Part shown: positions 1 to 11,941 of the stretch, one piece after another
Numbering within the stretch: position 1 is the first letter of the stretch
Layout: the number at the start of each line of letters is the position of its first letter
Source: Ailurus styani
Lineage: Eukaryota > Chordata > Mammalia > Carnivora > Ailuridae
DNA: 64,000 nt
Direction of reading: 5' to 3'
Assembly (NCBI GenBank): GCA_002007465.1
Contig: LNAC01000350.1
Location: 1,461,037-1,525,036 of the forward strand
Translations under genes and position numbers: made by a program
The notes under the pieces: generated by a model
The model's database searches: none
What the model saw: the letters and a program-made list of their open reading frames with translations, nothing else
Told to the model about the DNA's origin: nothing

Positions 1-250
1 TGGCATGTGTGTATAGTGTAGAGATGTATCTTCTATCTATGTATCTACCATCATCTATTATATCTCTATATGGAGGATGAGAAAGAGAGAAAAGAGACAA
101 AGAATATGAAGAATACACAAAGAGAAACATGACATTTATGACATAATTGGATTTGAAAAAGGGGCTGGCTGTATAATGATAAAGGAGGAGTTACTGTTCC
201 AGATTTTTAGGTGTGGAAATGATGTTTTTGACTTTAAAAGGTCATTATCA

Positions 251-285
251 GATGGATAGATGATAGATAGATATATAGATAGACA
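251..285. repeat. short GATA-type microsatellite
   Basis: Imperfect run of gata/gatg tetranucleotides with a short tata interruption. Simple slippage repeat. A weaker tatc-rich patch lies on the same strand near position 30-70. Confidence 0.8.
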
Positions 286-842
286 GGAGAATTTATGGAT
301 TGAATAATATGATCTATCAGAGGTAGGGGAATGAATGGGCTTTGCAGCAGTTTTTATTTGGTATCTCTACTGGGAGACAAAATGGCCAGGTCTGGAGATA
401 TTTTTAATTGTCATGACTGGGAAGCGAGGACTACTGGCATCAAAAGGTAGAGGCCAAGGATCCTATTAAACATGCTAAAATGCACAGAATAGCCTTCTCT
501 CCTCCCACCCACACATAAAGAATTATTAAGTTTAAAATGTCAGTACCACTAATGTTGAGAAACAACAGGTTATATATAAAAACTTTAGTTTACTTTTACA
601 TATGCTTAAACTTTAACGTAATAAAACATAAAAGTAAAATTAAAAGCACACGAGTTTTAGGGGGTTTTAATTAGGACAGATAATGATGATTGAGAAGATG
701 TTCAAATGTGACCAAAGAATTACCCCTCAGGAGAATTCAGTTACAGAAATGTGCCAGTTATGGAATCAATTTAAGATGATATACTAATCAAACTGTAAAA
801 AAAGTCTTTATTTCTTATAGTAGATTCAAGTCAAAAAACCCC
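286..842. other. no recognisable feature
   Basis: AT-rich sequence without a gene, SINE or LINE that I can identify. No long open frame on either strand. Confidence 0.5.
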
Positions 843-1006
843 TATATATATATGTATATATATACACATATATGTATATACACATATATATGTATATATA
901 TACATATATATATGTATATATATATACACATATATATATGTATATATATACACATATATATGTATATATATACATATATATATGTGTATATATACATATA
1001 TATATA
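843..1006. repeat. TA/CA/TG satellite-like tract with ~22-bp period
   Basis: About 165 bp of alternating purine-pyrimidine sequence. The motif cacatatatatgtatatata recurs roughly every 22-24 bp with small length changes, so it is more ordered than a plain (TA)n run. Nearly every unit is self-complementary, so the tract could extrude hairpins. Confidence 0.85.
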
Positions 1007-1819
1007 AAATACTAGAGAAATTTGGCTAAAATAGGAGAAGCAGGAGAACCTCTGATAAGTAACCTAATAAATGAAAATCTGGAATTTAAAGTAAGATGTT
1101 TGAGGGAGTGATGATTCACTTAATAAAATATGTCTTTAAAAGGGATTCACTGTACCATTTCTTTAAATAAAACTCTCTACTGCATTGATTTGAATTGATT
1201 TACACATATTTGACTAAAATGAATATTTTCTGGAACTTACATGGAGTGTTAATAAAGTGTGACAAAAACACTAAGTTTAAAATGTGCTTAGGTATGTGCT
1301 TAAAATGTTCAGTAAGAAAACATTTTGGACACCTATAAGAAAATTCTCTAGTTAGAAGCTGATTTATAGTTGATCCTATAGTTATGTATTACATTTAAAA
1401 TGCAAAATGTAGTCAATTAAATTTCTTCTGTATCAATTAAAGATCCTGGAAGAGAGGCGTAGCCTAGAAAATTTAGTGAGACAAGAGCAGTAAGAAAAAA
1501 CTCAACTTTTACTTATTTGCCAACGTCTTACGAAAGAAGCAGGTGGCATGAGTCATGTTTCTGTATTCTGTTCTGATGAAAAATGATATGGATGAGTAAA
1601 AGGGGGGTTCCTACCTTTTTCTTAAAAGGAAATTTGGCATACTACTGTTTTTTAAGAGATTTAATGGGTAGAGGAAGGTCACCATGCTAGCAATGACTAA
1701 TAGGATTTCTTTGGTGATACTTTGCTCTGATAAGACATAATTCAAGCAGAAGTGACAATGAACAAGTTCTTTGAAGAGTATCTTAGGGTGCCATGCTATC
1801 AGTGAACTCAGCAAATGAA
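1007..1819. other. no recognisable feature
   Basis: AT-rich non-coding sequence. Short minus-strand open frames here have no recognisable domains and look like chance. Confidence 0.5.
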
Positions 1820-2702
1820 AGTTATTTATCCATCTAACAAATGTTTACCAAGCACTTATATGTGTCAGGAACAGTTGATCTTTTCACAACTTACAGTGAA
1901 AGAGAGAGAGAATATACCACTAAAAATACTAACTGTGAGGTAATCATAAATTTTCTTAGGCATATTAAGCCATGAGGACAAATAAGCAGTAAAAGGAAAT
2001 AGAAAGCAACTGAGGATAATGATAGGGTGTTGAGGGAATGGCTAGCTGAGAAATTGATATTTCAGTTATGAAAAGAAAAGGCCATGTGAGGCAAAAACTT
2101 TCAGGTAGATGGCAAGAGTGAAGCCGTGAAGTAAGTTACCTTGGCATGCACTAACTACAAGAGTAGAGAGGCCCATGTGTCCTGAGCATTGTGAGACAGG
2201 GATGTAGAAAGCAATGAGTTGAGGAGTAGCTAAGGGCTTTGGAATCATTCTAAATATTATGGGAGCTATTGAAGTGTTGAGAGCAAGAAGGCAACATAAT
2301 CTGATTTGGGTTTAAAAGGACCACTGACTGCTGTGTAGAGGATGTACTTTACTGAGGTGAGATTATGAGCTCAATGGAATAGTCCAAGGAAGACAGGATG
2401 GTGCCCTGGATCAGTATAGTGGCAATAGTAGTAGCATCAAGAAATGGTGATTCAGGATACTGTGTGAAGGTTAATACAGGAATATTTGCATATGGATTGA
2501 ATACTAATGTTTAGAAGGAAAATAAGAATTAAAGAGGATTGTTATTTTTTAACCGGTCTACCTGAAGGAACAGTGGAATTTATTGAGGAAACTGAGGAAG
2601 GAAAGCTTCAGATGGAGAGAAAAAAAATTGTTTTGGAGGGCAGATAAAGTGTGAGATGCCTATTAGATATGAAGTGGAAATGTGGAAAGGCAGTTGCATC
2701 TG
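1820..2702 (-). mobile_element. old LINE-2 (L2) fragment
   Basis: Read on the plus strand the segment follows the complement of the mammalian L2 3' half in order. It opens with 'caagcacttatatgtgtcagg' (complement of the 3' end). It then has 'ggtttaaaaggaccactgac' plus 'tgctgtgtagagga', and 'gtgagatgcctattagatat' near the far end. Heavily diverged with many indels and no intact reverse transcriptase. L2 stopped moving before the placental radiation, so this is ancestral sequence. Boundaries are approximate. Confidence 0.65.
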
Positions 2703-3002
2703 CCAATACTGTCACCCATCTTTGTGGCAAAGTGGCCCCCAGGACGAACGTCAGTTTCCACCTTGGCTTCCCTTGGCTCCTACACAATGAGACCTTTAGC
2801 AGTGAAAGAACCCAGGCCAAACACAAATAGGTCTAAAGAGTCTCTGGTTTCCCCAGCACTCTGGACTTAGATAAGGATCATATTGTAGGACGTGAGACCT
2901 GGCTTCCCTAGCAGCTTTCTAAAGCGTCTAGTTGACACAACCTGGAAGTTTGTGGAAGAGTTAAAATGCCTGTCATTAATTGTGGGCCTCAGAAAAAAAA
3001 GC

Positions 3003-3017
3003 GGGGGGTGGGGGGGG
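3003..3017 (+). other. G-tract with quadruplex potential
   Basis: Six G, one T, then eight G, directly after an A-run. It contains enough GGG triplets to fold as an intramolecular G-quadruplex in principle. No gene context is visible, so a function is not implied. Confidence 0.5.
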
Positions 3018-3964
3018 CAAAATCAAGAAGCCTGAAGATAAATTCTTCTCCTTTCCCTAGGAAACTCTTACAAGGCCCCAAGGCTCTGAACATGCTTGGC
3101 TATATGTTCTAAATGACTGGATGATGGCTATGCTTTCTAGCAGAATTTTGGATAATTTGGAAATACATACCCATTATTTGATTTATCTTCTTCCCTCCAT
3201 CATCCTTACTTCCCTGGAACTGCACCTTGCAATAGGTTCTCAGCATGTAATCTTTATCTCTAATTCTATTTTATAGAAATATGTGTTAAGATAGAGGCCT
3301 TGATGGGAGGTGAAAAGAGTTTCAGCTACACTTGAACAAATGCAAATATGTTTTATTAGGGCAAATTCTTCTCATTGTTAAAGATGAAAAAGAATGGAGT
3401 GTGGGAATTTCATATTCATTGTTATTTTTAAAAGATTTATTGACTCCTTACTCCTTATTGACTGAGAGAAGAGATTAAACATGCAAAAATATATCTAATA
3501 TTAATGCTTCCCTCATGGGACTTTCAGTCTAGTGACCAGAAGTTAAAGTTAGGGTCCACTAAAAAGAAGAATCCACCTCTTGGGGAAATCACATATTGAT
3601 GGGACCATGGGGATTTATGACGGCAACCACATAAAAATTCTAGATGATGGTAAGAGCCAGTGAAACCACACATCTTCTTCAACTCTAAAAAGCTGTATAG
3701 TAAATAGAAAGTAGTGATAAGGTGGCAGTAGCGAGCATTTGAAAATAAACAGGTGGGAGATGTCAACCTTAGAAGATATACATAGTGGCGGAGTCACTGA
3801 ATTCAGTAAAAGGTCCTGTATCTGGGTTCGTGGCAGTTCGCCTGAGCTCATTATGTTTTCCTATGAATTTAAAGGTTGCTTAGCAGTAGTACGTTGGGCA
3901 CTCAAAGGGAAACAAGACTTTGTTGGTGAACTTCTGTTTGGCCTTTCAGATCTACTCTCTTGCC

Positions 3965-4355
3965 TTCTCTGACCTGCTCTATATCCAGGAGGCAGATCTA
4001 TTGGAACTAGCTCAATGACTTTCCTTGTTCTCTCTCTTGGATTCTAGTCATATGTGGCCATGCAGAAGCACTGGCTGGAGACTAGAGGAAGGGAGAGAAA
4101 TGAGTAGACCCACTGTCTGGATATTCTAGAGTTGGTTGAATCCCTTGGTGGTCATGTGGATCTCTCCTCACATCTGTCTCTTTCTGCAGGTTCTAGTACT
4201 CTTTCCCACTCGGTGCCCCGCGGTTATATCACAGGAGTACTGTACTAGCCCTACTTTGTAATTATAAACATACTTTTGTAAACAGTACCTTTATTAAGTT
4301 CGTCTAAAATTACTCAGTTTGTGCCATCTATCTCCTTCTGTGACTCTGACACCAG
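3965..4355 (+). repeat. old interspersed repeat, family unassigned
   Basis: The end of this block, with 'ctttattaagttcgtctaaa' followed by 'ttactcagtttgtgccatct', resembles the 3' end of a common ancient mammalian interspersed repeat that I remember but cannot name safely. A repeat library comparison would settle the family. Edges are rough. Confidence 0.35.
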
Positions 4356-5455
4356 AATCATAAGAGAAAATATTCTGAATTCTTCTTTATAATCTAGATT
4401 GCCATCCCAGTTCCTAGAGGAGTTCCCAGGACAGAACTTTTTACAGAAATAGTAATGGGTATTTTTAAGAATGCCATATGTTGTATTTCTTGGAAACCTG
4501 AGTGTGTCATAGTGTTAAAAGAAGGCAAAGAATTCCAATACAAGCTACTAGTTCTCCCCCCCAGGGGGGCTGCTGGTGGCCTTCTATTTACATTCCTCAG
4601 CTCCCTTATTAGAGAAGCTGAGATTTCGAAGGACCTGGAAACTTTTCCTGAACTGTCTAGCATTTGCTTTAGGAAAGGGCAGGTTCTCTCAGCATGCCAC
4701 CTCCAGAATACCAACATGCACAGCAATAGAGAGAAAAGCTTGTTATTTTATCTTCTGGGAAGAGAGCTTCACTTCTCAGCTCTCCCACCTGAAGGGGAAA
4801 ATTCCAATAAATTTACGTCATCATTAAAATAGCATATGATTATTGTGATGATGCCATTGTTCAGTGTAAATGAAAAAAAAAGAAAACAAATAATCTTGAG
4901 AACAGTAATATCTTTAGTTGTGCTGAAAGGTGAGCTGTGTGTCATTGAATATCAATAGATACAGCTGAGAAGATAAAAATAGATTTACCTTTACATTAGC
5001 AGAGCAGAAAGTAAAAACACTAATGAAAAAGAGCTTCCTGTTCCAACCAGCCACAGCATGATGCTGTGCAAGGGGTGGGGCCAGACAAGCTATCTCAGCA
5101 AAATCATTGACACTTAGATTTGCCAGTAAGGTCTTTCTGAACATCCAACTTTTAACAGTGTGAAAGCATTTATACTCCATCCTCACTAAGTCACCATCTT
5201 CACAGTCTTCTAACCATGTGAGCCCTCTTTTCTAGTTTTCTTTCGTTCAAGTTATGCTATGTGAACATTGCCAAAGGAGATACATTCCTGTTCTTACAAT
5301 TCTCCTGACCAAAGAGGAGTTCCCTGGGTAAAATAAAGCAGTTTCCTACAGTCTACCAGTTAGCTGTCATGCCTCAGTTTCCTCAGATGTCAGTTTTCCA
5401 GGCACCTTTCATTCTCAGCCAGCCTTCCTCCCTCAGACCATTTCTTTCCCCTCCT

Positions 5456-5458
<3 letters not shown>

Positions 5459-5493
<35 letters not shown>
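5459..5493. repeat. (TC)n microsatellite
   Basis: Uninterrupted TC dinucleotides, about 17 units, in otherwise pyrimidine-rich sequence. Confidence 0.95.
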
Positions 5494-5496
<3 letters not shown>

Positions 5497-5673
5497 TTTC
5501 TATTCTTCCATACTGCCCTCCCCAAAAAGAGAGGCCTGGGGCTGATATTTTCTGTGACCCTAGTTTGAGGCATATGTTGTATATTACATACATGTGAACT
5601 GATGTGCAGGTGGACGGAGCATATTGATCCATGCTTTATTAGGAGAAAATTTAAGATAAAATCATGGGGTTGA

Positions 5674-5853
5674 GGGACACCTGGGTGGGTCACTCAGTTA
5701 AGGGACTGACTCATGATTTCAGCTCAGGTCATGGATCTCAGGGTCGTGAGATCAAGCCCCTGTTCAGGCTCTGGGCTAAGCGGGGAGTCTGCCTGGGATT
5801 CTCTCTCTCTTTCTCTCTTCCCCTACTAAAATAAATAAATAAATCCTTAAAAG
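5674..5853 (+). mobile_element. CAN SINE (tRNA-Lys-derived), older copy
   Basis: The head matches the tRNA-like part (acacctgggtgggtcactca, then ggtcatggatctcagggtc) and the tail ends ctctctt...aaataaataaatcctt. It is flanked by a target-site duplication: aaatcatggggttga at 5659-5673 and aaatcatgaagttga at 5854-5868. Internal changes suggest a copy older than the mustelid-type wave. Confidence 0.93.
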
Positions 5854-5868
5854 AAATCATGAAGTTGA

Positions 5869-6959
5869 TTGATATACCCAATAGGATATTGGGGTTGTCT
5901 ACTAAAATATTATTAAGACAACCCATTAAATTTTAAACACCAGAGTTTTAAAATACTACAAAATCTTCCTTACCTCTTTATGTAGCATCCTTGCAATAAT
6001 TTAGACAGTATACATGTCTGTACACTAAAATAAATGTAGCTGCCTACCCTGGAAAAAAAAGTGCATAAAATTTTGATAGGGTGGTAGATGATGAGAAAAA
6101 GTGATGACTCAGTGCCCACATTTATATATGAAAACCTGAGAATAATATACAGAGTAGAACTCCTTCCCCCATTTCACACCCAAAACTAGAAAGGTTGAGT
6201 AACTTAAGGATTGTAGACAAATGCACTTAGAGAGACGTTTTGGGGAGTCAACATATCTCTATCTGTGGCTACGATCTTAGATTCAGCTACTTAGAAGTAG
6301 TGTTTGTGGCAGAAATCTCTTTGAAAGTGATTCACAGAAGGAGGGCTCTAAAGAGAAACCTGAGTGATAGGGTAGGGGAAGAAACTATGCAAAGATATGG
6401 TTTCAGGAGGAATGTACCCAGACCTGATCCTGATGGGAGCTCTGGCTCATGAATTCCACCAGTTGTCATTTATGGGCTCCATCATTCAATCACTGGCTAC
6501 TGGTGGCCCTTGGGAGGGAGTGGGGCATAGTCTCCTAGGCATCTCCCTGAAAAGTAGTTCCCTTTAGCCAAGGACAAGCCTCCAAAGAAGAATGCAGATG
6601 TGAACCGTTAGCAGCCGACACTGCAAAAGCTGAGGCATAGATGAACAGGCAGATTGGGGTGTACACCAACTGAATTCCTGTAGGAACATTTTCCAACTGA
6701 GTTTAACTCAATGATCATTGGGCATTTAATATTTTCAAGAGATAGGTGTAGTGATATGGACAGTAATAAATAAATGTATGCTTTCTAGCCTCAAGGAGCT
6801 CCTAGTCTGACATATGAGACAAATATGTGCTCAAATATTGAACTATGATCTGATTTTCAGACTATAATCATAGTCTGATCTAGATTTGTTCTGAGAGATG
6901 TCAGGGGCTGAGTCGCAAAGAATTCAGATCTGCTTTTCTTGTCTACCACCACTTGAAAA
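5869..6959. other. no gene; possible L2 3' remnant
   Basis: Non-coding. The stretch around 6735-6850 ('ctcaaggagctcctagtctg') resembles the complement of the L2 3' end but is too short and diverged for a firm call. The 70-codon open frame at 6240-6452 has no recognisable motif. Confidence 0.45.
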
Positions 6960-7790
6960 GGGAGTTCATCAAATCTCATGACTTTAAAAACCATCTGATG
7001 ACTCCCAAATCTGTATCTCCACTTTGAATGTCTCCCTTCAACTCTAGAGTCATAGATCTAACTGTCTATTATACATGTCTTTCTTAAATATCTAATAAGC
7101 ATGTGAAACAATGAGTCCAAAATGGAACCCCATTTTTGCCCCTGCCAGGTACTTTTTAAAAATTTTATTCATTTATTTGACAGAGAGAGATTACGAGTAG
7201 GCAGAGAGGCAGGCAGAGAAAGAGGAGGAAGCAGGCTCCCTGCTGAGCAGAAAGCCCGATGTGGGGCTAGATCCCAGGACCCTAAGATCATGACCTGAGC
7301 CGAAGGCAGAGGCTTTAACCCGCTGAGCCACCCAGGCGCCCCCCTGCCAGCTACTTTTTCTAGATTTCTCATCTCAGTAAAAGACAAACCCAAATTTCTA
7401 GATACATAAGCCAAGAAATTTAGATTCATTCTCAATTACTCTACTTTTGTAAACCTCCCATCAGCAAGCCTTGTCCATTCAACCTCTGATATATTTAGAA
7501 TTAGAGCCCTTCTTTCACATCTACTACTGTCACCCAGTCATCACCAACTATCAGCTCTTTCCTGGATAATGGCTAGAGTACTTGGTCTCTATTGGCTTTC
7601 TTGAATCCACCTCTCTCTACCACTCCCCCTGCCCCGGCCACATATGTAGTCTCCTCTCACCAAAGCACCAAAATGAGTGATTCAAGACATTAGCCACATC
7701 ATATCATTCCTCTGCTTTCATCATTTCACTTGAAAAAAAAATACAAAATCTTATAATTTCCTACGTGGCACTCTATGACTTAATGTCTCC
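6960..7790 (+). mobile_element. LINE-2 (L2) fragment split by a SINE
   Basis: Follows the L2 sense strand: 'gatgactcccaaatctgtat' plus 'ctccactttgaatgtctccc' on the left, then after the SINE 'aacctcccatcagcaagcct' and 'tcattcctctgctttcatca'. The two halves are colinear, so the SINE at 7157-7341 inserted into an existing L2. No intact coding capacity. Confidence 0.7.
7157..7341 (-). mobile_element. CAN SINE, mustelid-type
   Basis: Complement reads as head gcgcctgggtggctcagc with gttaaagcctctgcc, box-B region and (TC)/A tail. A flanking duplication is visible: ccctgccaggtacttttt on the left and ccctgccagctacttttt on the right. Inserted into the L2 at 6960-7790. Confidence 0.95.
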
Positions 7791-8511
7791 AGACTATCTA
7801 TTAGAGTGGGCCATAGCTCAGAAAATGAACAAATGCTAGAGTTTGGAGCCTGGCAATTTTGGACATACCATCTTGTATTTATAGTTATGGGAGTGGCCAC
7901 AGTTACCTTTGTAGAAAAATGAGTCAGAAGATAAAAGGTTTGGCACAGAACTTTGAGGAACTTCAACTTTTGATGGTCATGTGAAGGTTGGAAGGACTGG
8001 CTCAGGAGAAGCAAACTCTAGCCATCGAGAAAAGTATCGAGAGAGCATAGGTCATAAGAGCTTGGGGTTATATAGAAGATTGAGACTTATTCTCTAACCT
8101 CAAGAAGCTACAGTAGATTCCTGTATCTACAAACTAACTCAGTGAACTGAATTTCATATTTTTTTCAGTGGATGTATTCTTCAATCATTGAAGTTTTTAA
8201 GTATAGTTATAAAAGACAGAGTATTACTGCTCTTTATTTTCTATAATTACAAGGTCAAATATTTGCATTTGAGTGCCTTATCACACTAGACATCTATCTC
8301 AACAATTTCTCTTTCCAATGACCATCTTTGTGATAAATGCTTTGAACATGCCTAGTTATTTGGTATTGATACCTCTTTCGAAACAATTTTGATTATCTTA
8401 GGCTTCTTACATTTTCTATTTAGAGAGAAGAAGATGATCATGGTATTTGGCCTATACTACCTCTGATTTCTTCACCATTGAATTACAGAATTTTATAGTT
8501 TTCGCTCTGTA
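7791..8511. other. no recognisable feature
   Basis: Non-coding AT-rich sequence. The 87-codon minus-strand frame at 7751-8014 has no recognisable domain. Confidence 0.5.
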
Positions 8512-8538
8512 GTGCTCACTTTGGCAGCACATACACTA
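8512..8538 (+). pseudogene. U6 snRNA 5'-end fragment
   Basis: The first 27 nucleotides of U6 snRNA are recognisable (gtgctcactttggcagcaca then tacacta). Three substitutions are visible, two being CG to CA and CG to TG, as expected from CpG decay. Downstream similarity fades quickly and the catalytic ACAGAGA region is not intact, so this is a truncated pseudogene. A weak 7-bp repeat (tatagtt at 8494-8500 and 8537-8543) could be a remnant of a target-site duplication. Confidence 0.6.
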
Positions 8539-8640
8539 TAGTTAACACTATGTAGAAATCTTAGGAAATGTTCTTTATACTTTGAGGTATAAATGAATGA
8601 ACACTGGAATTTGAGTAAGATCATTAAAATAGAGTTAAAC

Positions 8641-8674
8641 ATATATATTATATTATATTATTATATTATATTAC
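8641..8674. repeat. ATT/ATATT low-complexity repeat
   Basis: Short tandem tatta units. Confidence 0.8.
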
Positions 8675-10387
8675 ATGTAACCATGTGAGGTTAAAAGAGA
8701 TAATATATTCCAATGTATTTGGCAAAGGATAAAAATTATGTAAGTGTAAATTCTATTTATCAGTCAGATATTACAATGCATATTATGTAGAGCACACTAT
8801 GATGAGTAAAGAAGTATCCAAGAGTAAATATGATCAAGAGTTTTCCTCAAGAAAGACACTTCCATCCTAGTGTTGGAAGACCAGAGTGATTTTAACATAA
8901 ATTGGAATACATTAAGATGCAAAACTTAAAAAGAGACGCACCTTCATGTTCACTGTGATTTTATTTCTTTAGTACTCAGAAATGCTACTTGCTATATAGA
9001 GTGCCCTCAATTAATGCTTATTGAATAGATCAAATGGAAAAGAAATTCAAAGAATAAAGTAGATGAAAACAGTTGGCAAAATATAAAATCATATTCAAAT
9101 ATAAATACAAGACAGTATTTTGAATTTTCAAAACACAGAAAACGTACTTCTGAGTAAAGAGCAATGATGAAGTTCCATAGAGAAGTGGCATTTGACTGGA
9201 CTTTACAGACTGCATAGATTTTAACAAGTTGAGATTCAGATTTATTTTTAGAATGGAGGATTGAGGAAAGCAAAGGTCAAAAAGGGTTGGCAAACACAAA
9301 TATGCTAATGTTCTGCTGGTACTATGAGTATATAATTGGATAGCTTTAGAAGACAAGGTTGTTTTAACATAAGTTTTCGCCCAAACATGGTAATCAATAA
9401 ATTAAGCTAAATTCACAATCTAAAGGAAAACAGTTTTTGAACAGTTGAGTATACTGGGAAATAGGAAACTACCTTTGAAAAAAATAGGCATGCTGTGGTG
9501 AAAAGACAACTTGATTAAAAGTTAAGACAATTTAAATTAGTCATATAGGATAATTAGAAAAATAGCAATGACTAAGTGTTGACTAAATAGGAGCTCTCAC
9601 TCCCACTGAAAAACCTATTAAGAAAAAAGCCATAAACTATGGAGAAATGTTTGCTATTTGTCACTGTTTAAATAACTACTGCATTGACTGAAATGTTTAA
9701 AGAACTAAATATTTTTCCACAGTTGCAGCCACCTGGTGAGCTGTTAACAGTTAGACAAAGGCAACCTTAAGGAAACATATTTATCACGACACCCCATGCA
9801 GTTCCAGCCATAGAGAATTCAACTCCAAAATGGGTATTTCCCTTGGGCTGTAAAATTTTGTTTCAGAAAAAACTCCCTAGGGGAATTAAACTTTGCTTTG
9901 CTTTTTAATTGATTTGAGTTTTATAGTTATTCAATTATTCTGATGTTCGATAAACTTTTATTAAACCTTTGTGTGCCTAACACAAGCCCAGGCACTGTGG
10001 GGATAAACAAGACGAGTTTTCACACAATTGGAATTGATGCCTAAAATAAAAACATTACATCTACCCTTGATGGCAGATGAACTCAAGAGAGATGCTTTCT
10101 AATTATTTATACAGAAGATATAAAAATGTTCTTCATTATGTCCATTTTGATTCCAGTGCCAGGAACATGCATAAGTGGCAATTAAATGCAAAATTATGAC
10201 CTACATCGCAATCCATTTACTTTCAAGATGAACAGGGTGGAAGATATACCATATAATATTCATTACTTTCCCAGGTTTTGCCAAGAAAACTTCTTAGATA
10301 ATATTTATTTAATGTATAAGCTTAGTGTAGGGCAAGTTAAAAGAAATACAGATGAATATAACACTTACTTTTCATGATATAAAGAAA
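8675..10387. other. no gene; faint L2-like patches
   Basis: Non-coding. The patch around 9945-10030 ('cctaacacaagcccaggcac') looks like the complement of an L2 3' end. The overlapping minus-strand frames at 9007-9356 show no known domain and have a composition typical of AT-rich chance frames. Confidence 0.45.
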
Positions 10388-10869
10388 TGCAGGCCTTCCC
10401 CCACAAAGTCCAGTTCATCCTGTCCATGGAGAAAAGAGGCAGAGCTAAAGTAAAACAAAAGCATTTAATTGGGGTCTTAGAATTGAAATTTAGGAAGCAC
10501 AGATTGATGTGGCAGCCCACTAGGGAACAAAATTGTGTCCACCAAGGAACAAAAGTCAGAGGTTTTTAAAGACAAAGTGAGCTGCTTTTATACCTTGTTC
10601 ACAAAGAATTTTAATTGGTGTTGGTGGCAGAAAACAAATTTCAGCTACATATAATTGTTTGCTAAGCCTCTCACTAAGCCTAAGTCCCTAACTGTAGAAA
10701 GTTGCAGTTTCTTGTGTAGAGTCCTGGGAATATTTGTGGTTAGCCCACTTCAAAAGTTAATGGTTTTACCCACTGAGCACATGCATAAGGCCCATTGCCT
10801 TGCTGGCCTCTCAGCTCTATTTTAAAAAGCCATTGACATAAGTGACCCCATTTTATTTCACCTTTCACA
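10388..10869 (-). mobile_element. probable solitary ERV LTR
   Basis: About 480 bp bounded by tg...ca with the functional layout of a retroviral LTR on the minus strand. There is a U3-like part, a TATA-like box (ggtataaaagcagc, near 10585-10600), a polyadenylation-type hexamer aattaaa near 10465-10471 about 120 bases further on, then a C/T-rich end. This resembles class I (gammaretrovirus-like) LTRs. No internal retroviral genes lie next to it, so it is probably a solo LTR. The expected 4-6 bp flanking duplication is not visible, which weakens the exact edges. Confidence 0.55.
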
Positions 10870-11026
10870 ATCCTCAGAAATTATCCCTCTTTAGAGATGA
10901 TTATAGCATCCCTGCTTTTTCCCTAGATTTACCCATCTCTCTCTCTTTTGCTCTTGCTCTCATTCTGTCTTCATCTCTTTACCTATCTGTAAGTGTGCAT
11001 TTTGTTTTTTAATAATGGTGGGATCA

Positions 11027-11235
11027 GGGGTGCCTGGAGGGCTCAATCAATTAAGTGTCTGCCTTCTGCTCGGGTCATAATCTCAGGGTCCTGGAACTGA
11101 GTTTAGCTCCCTGTTTCGGCTCCCTGTTCAGCGGGGAGTCTGCTCCTCCCTCTCCCTCTGCCCTTCCCTCCACCCCAGCTCCTGCTCTCTTTCTTTCTCT
11201 CTCTCTCAAATAAATAAATAACATCTTATTAAAAA
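11027..11235 (+). mobile_element. CAN SINE
   Basis: Head ggggtgcctggagggctcaa, box B and a TC-rich then aaataaataaataac tail. Flanked by aataatggtgggatca (11011-11026) and aataataatgggatca (11235-11250). Confidence 0.94.
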
Positions 11236-11250
11236 ATAATAATGGGATCA

Positions 11251-11705
11251 TGCTGTACATAATCTATACTTTATTTTTTCTTTTCTATATTGGTGATACA
11301 TTATTTCAATATATAGAGGTACAATTTATTCTTTGCAGTAGCTACATGATGTTCTATGACATGGATGCCTCAAAATTTATTCAACAATTCTCTCATCGTC
11401 AAACATGTAATTACCAATGTCTATTATTATAAACAACAGAGTAATAAATATACAAATGCATATAGAACTTTATGGACATTTCCAGAATTAGACTGCTAAA
11501 ACATAGTTGCTCCCCTTTGAAAGTTTTCATAAAAATTTTGAAATTATCTTACAAACATTTTATTTTTTCTATTGTTCATTCTATTCATTTATTTTATACT
11601 TATTTCTTGAGATTTATTTATGTATTGGGTCCTAATGTTGCAGATAGGATGTTGAATAAGATACAATGTAAGTCTGTAAATACCGGAAAGCAGAACTTTG
11701 AGATC
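11251..11705. other. AT-rich stretch, possible diverged L1 remnant
   Basis: The layout around 11335-11480 (a 'gatgttctatgacatggatg' motif, then an 'aacaacagagtaataaat' motif) weakly recalls the complement of an L1 3' end. It is too diverged to assign. Confidence 0.25.
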
Positions 11706-11720
11706 TATATAGCAATATTA

Positions 11721-11926
11721 TTTTTTTTATTTTTTTAAGATTTTATTTGTTTATTTGACAGAGAGAGAGATCAGATCACAAGTAGGCAGAGAGTCAGACA
11801 GAGAGAGAGGAGGAAGCAGGCTCCCCACTGAGTAGGGAGCCCGATGTGGGCCTCGATCCCAGGACCCTGAGATCATGACCTGAGCCGAAAGCAGAGGCTT
11901 TAATCCACTGAGCCACCCAGGTGCCC
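11721..11926 (-). mobile_element. CAN SINE, mustelid-type
   Basis: Complement has the ggcacctgggtggctcagtg head and the tcacaagtaggcagag tail block. Flanking duplication tatatagcaatatta (left) and tatgtagcaatttta (11927-11941). Confidence 0.95.
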
Positions 11927-11941
11927 TATGTAGCAATTTTA

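Larger units (their letters stand above)
2703..5458. other. mostly unannotated non-coding stretch
   Basis: No exon-like frame with recognisable domains. The longest frames, near 4394-4832, overlap one another on opposite strands and carry no known motif. The segment holds a G-run at 3003-3017 and one unassigned old-repeat-like block at 3965-4355, listed separately. Confidence 0.5.

Noticed and set aside
4394..4832. Pair of overlapping frames of 110 and 125 codons on opposite strands
   Set aside because: No recognisable domain, codon pattern, splice signals or start context. Overlapping opposite-strand frames are typical chance frames.
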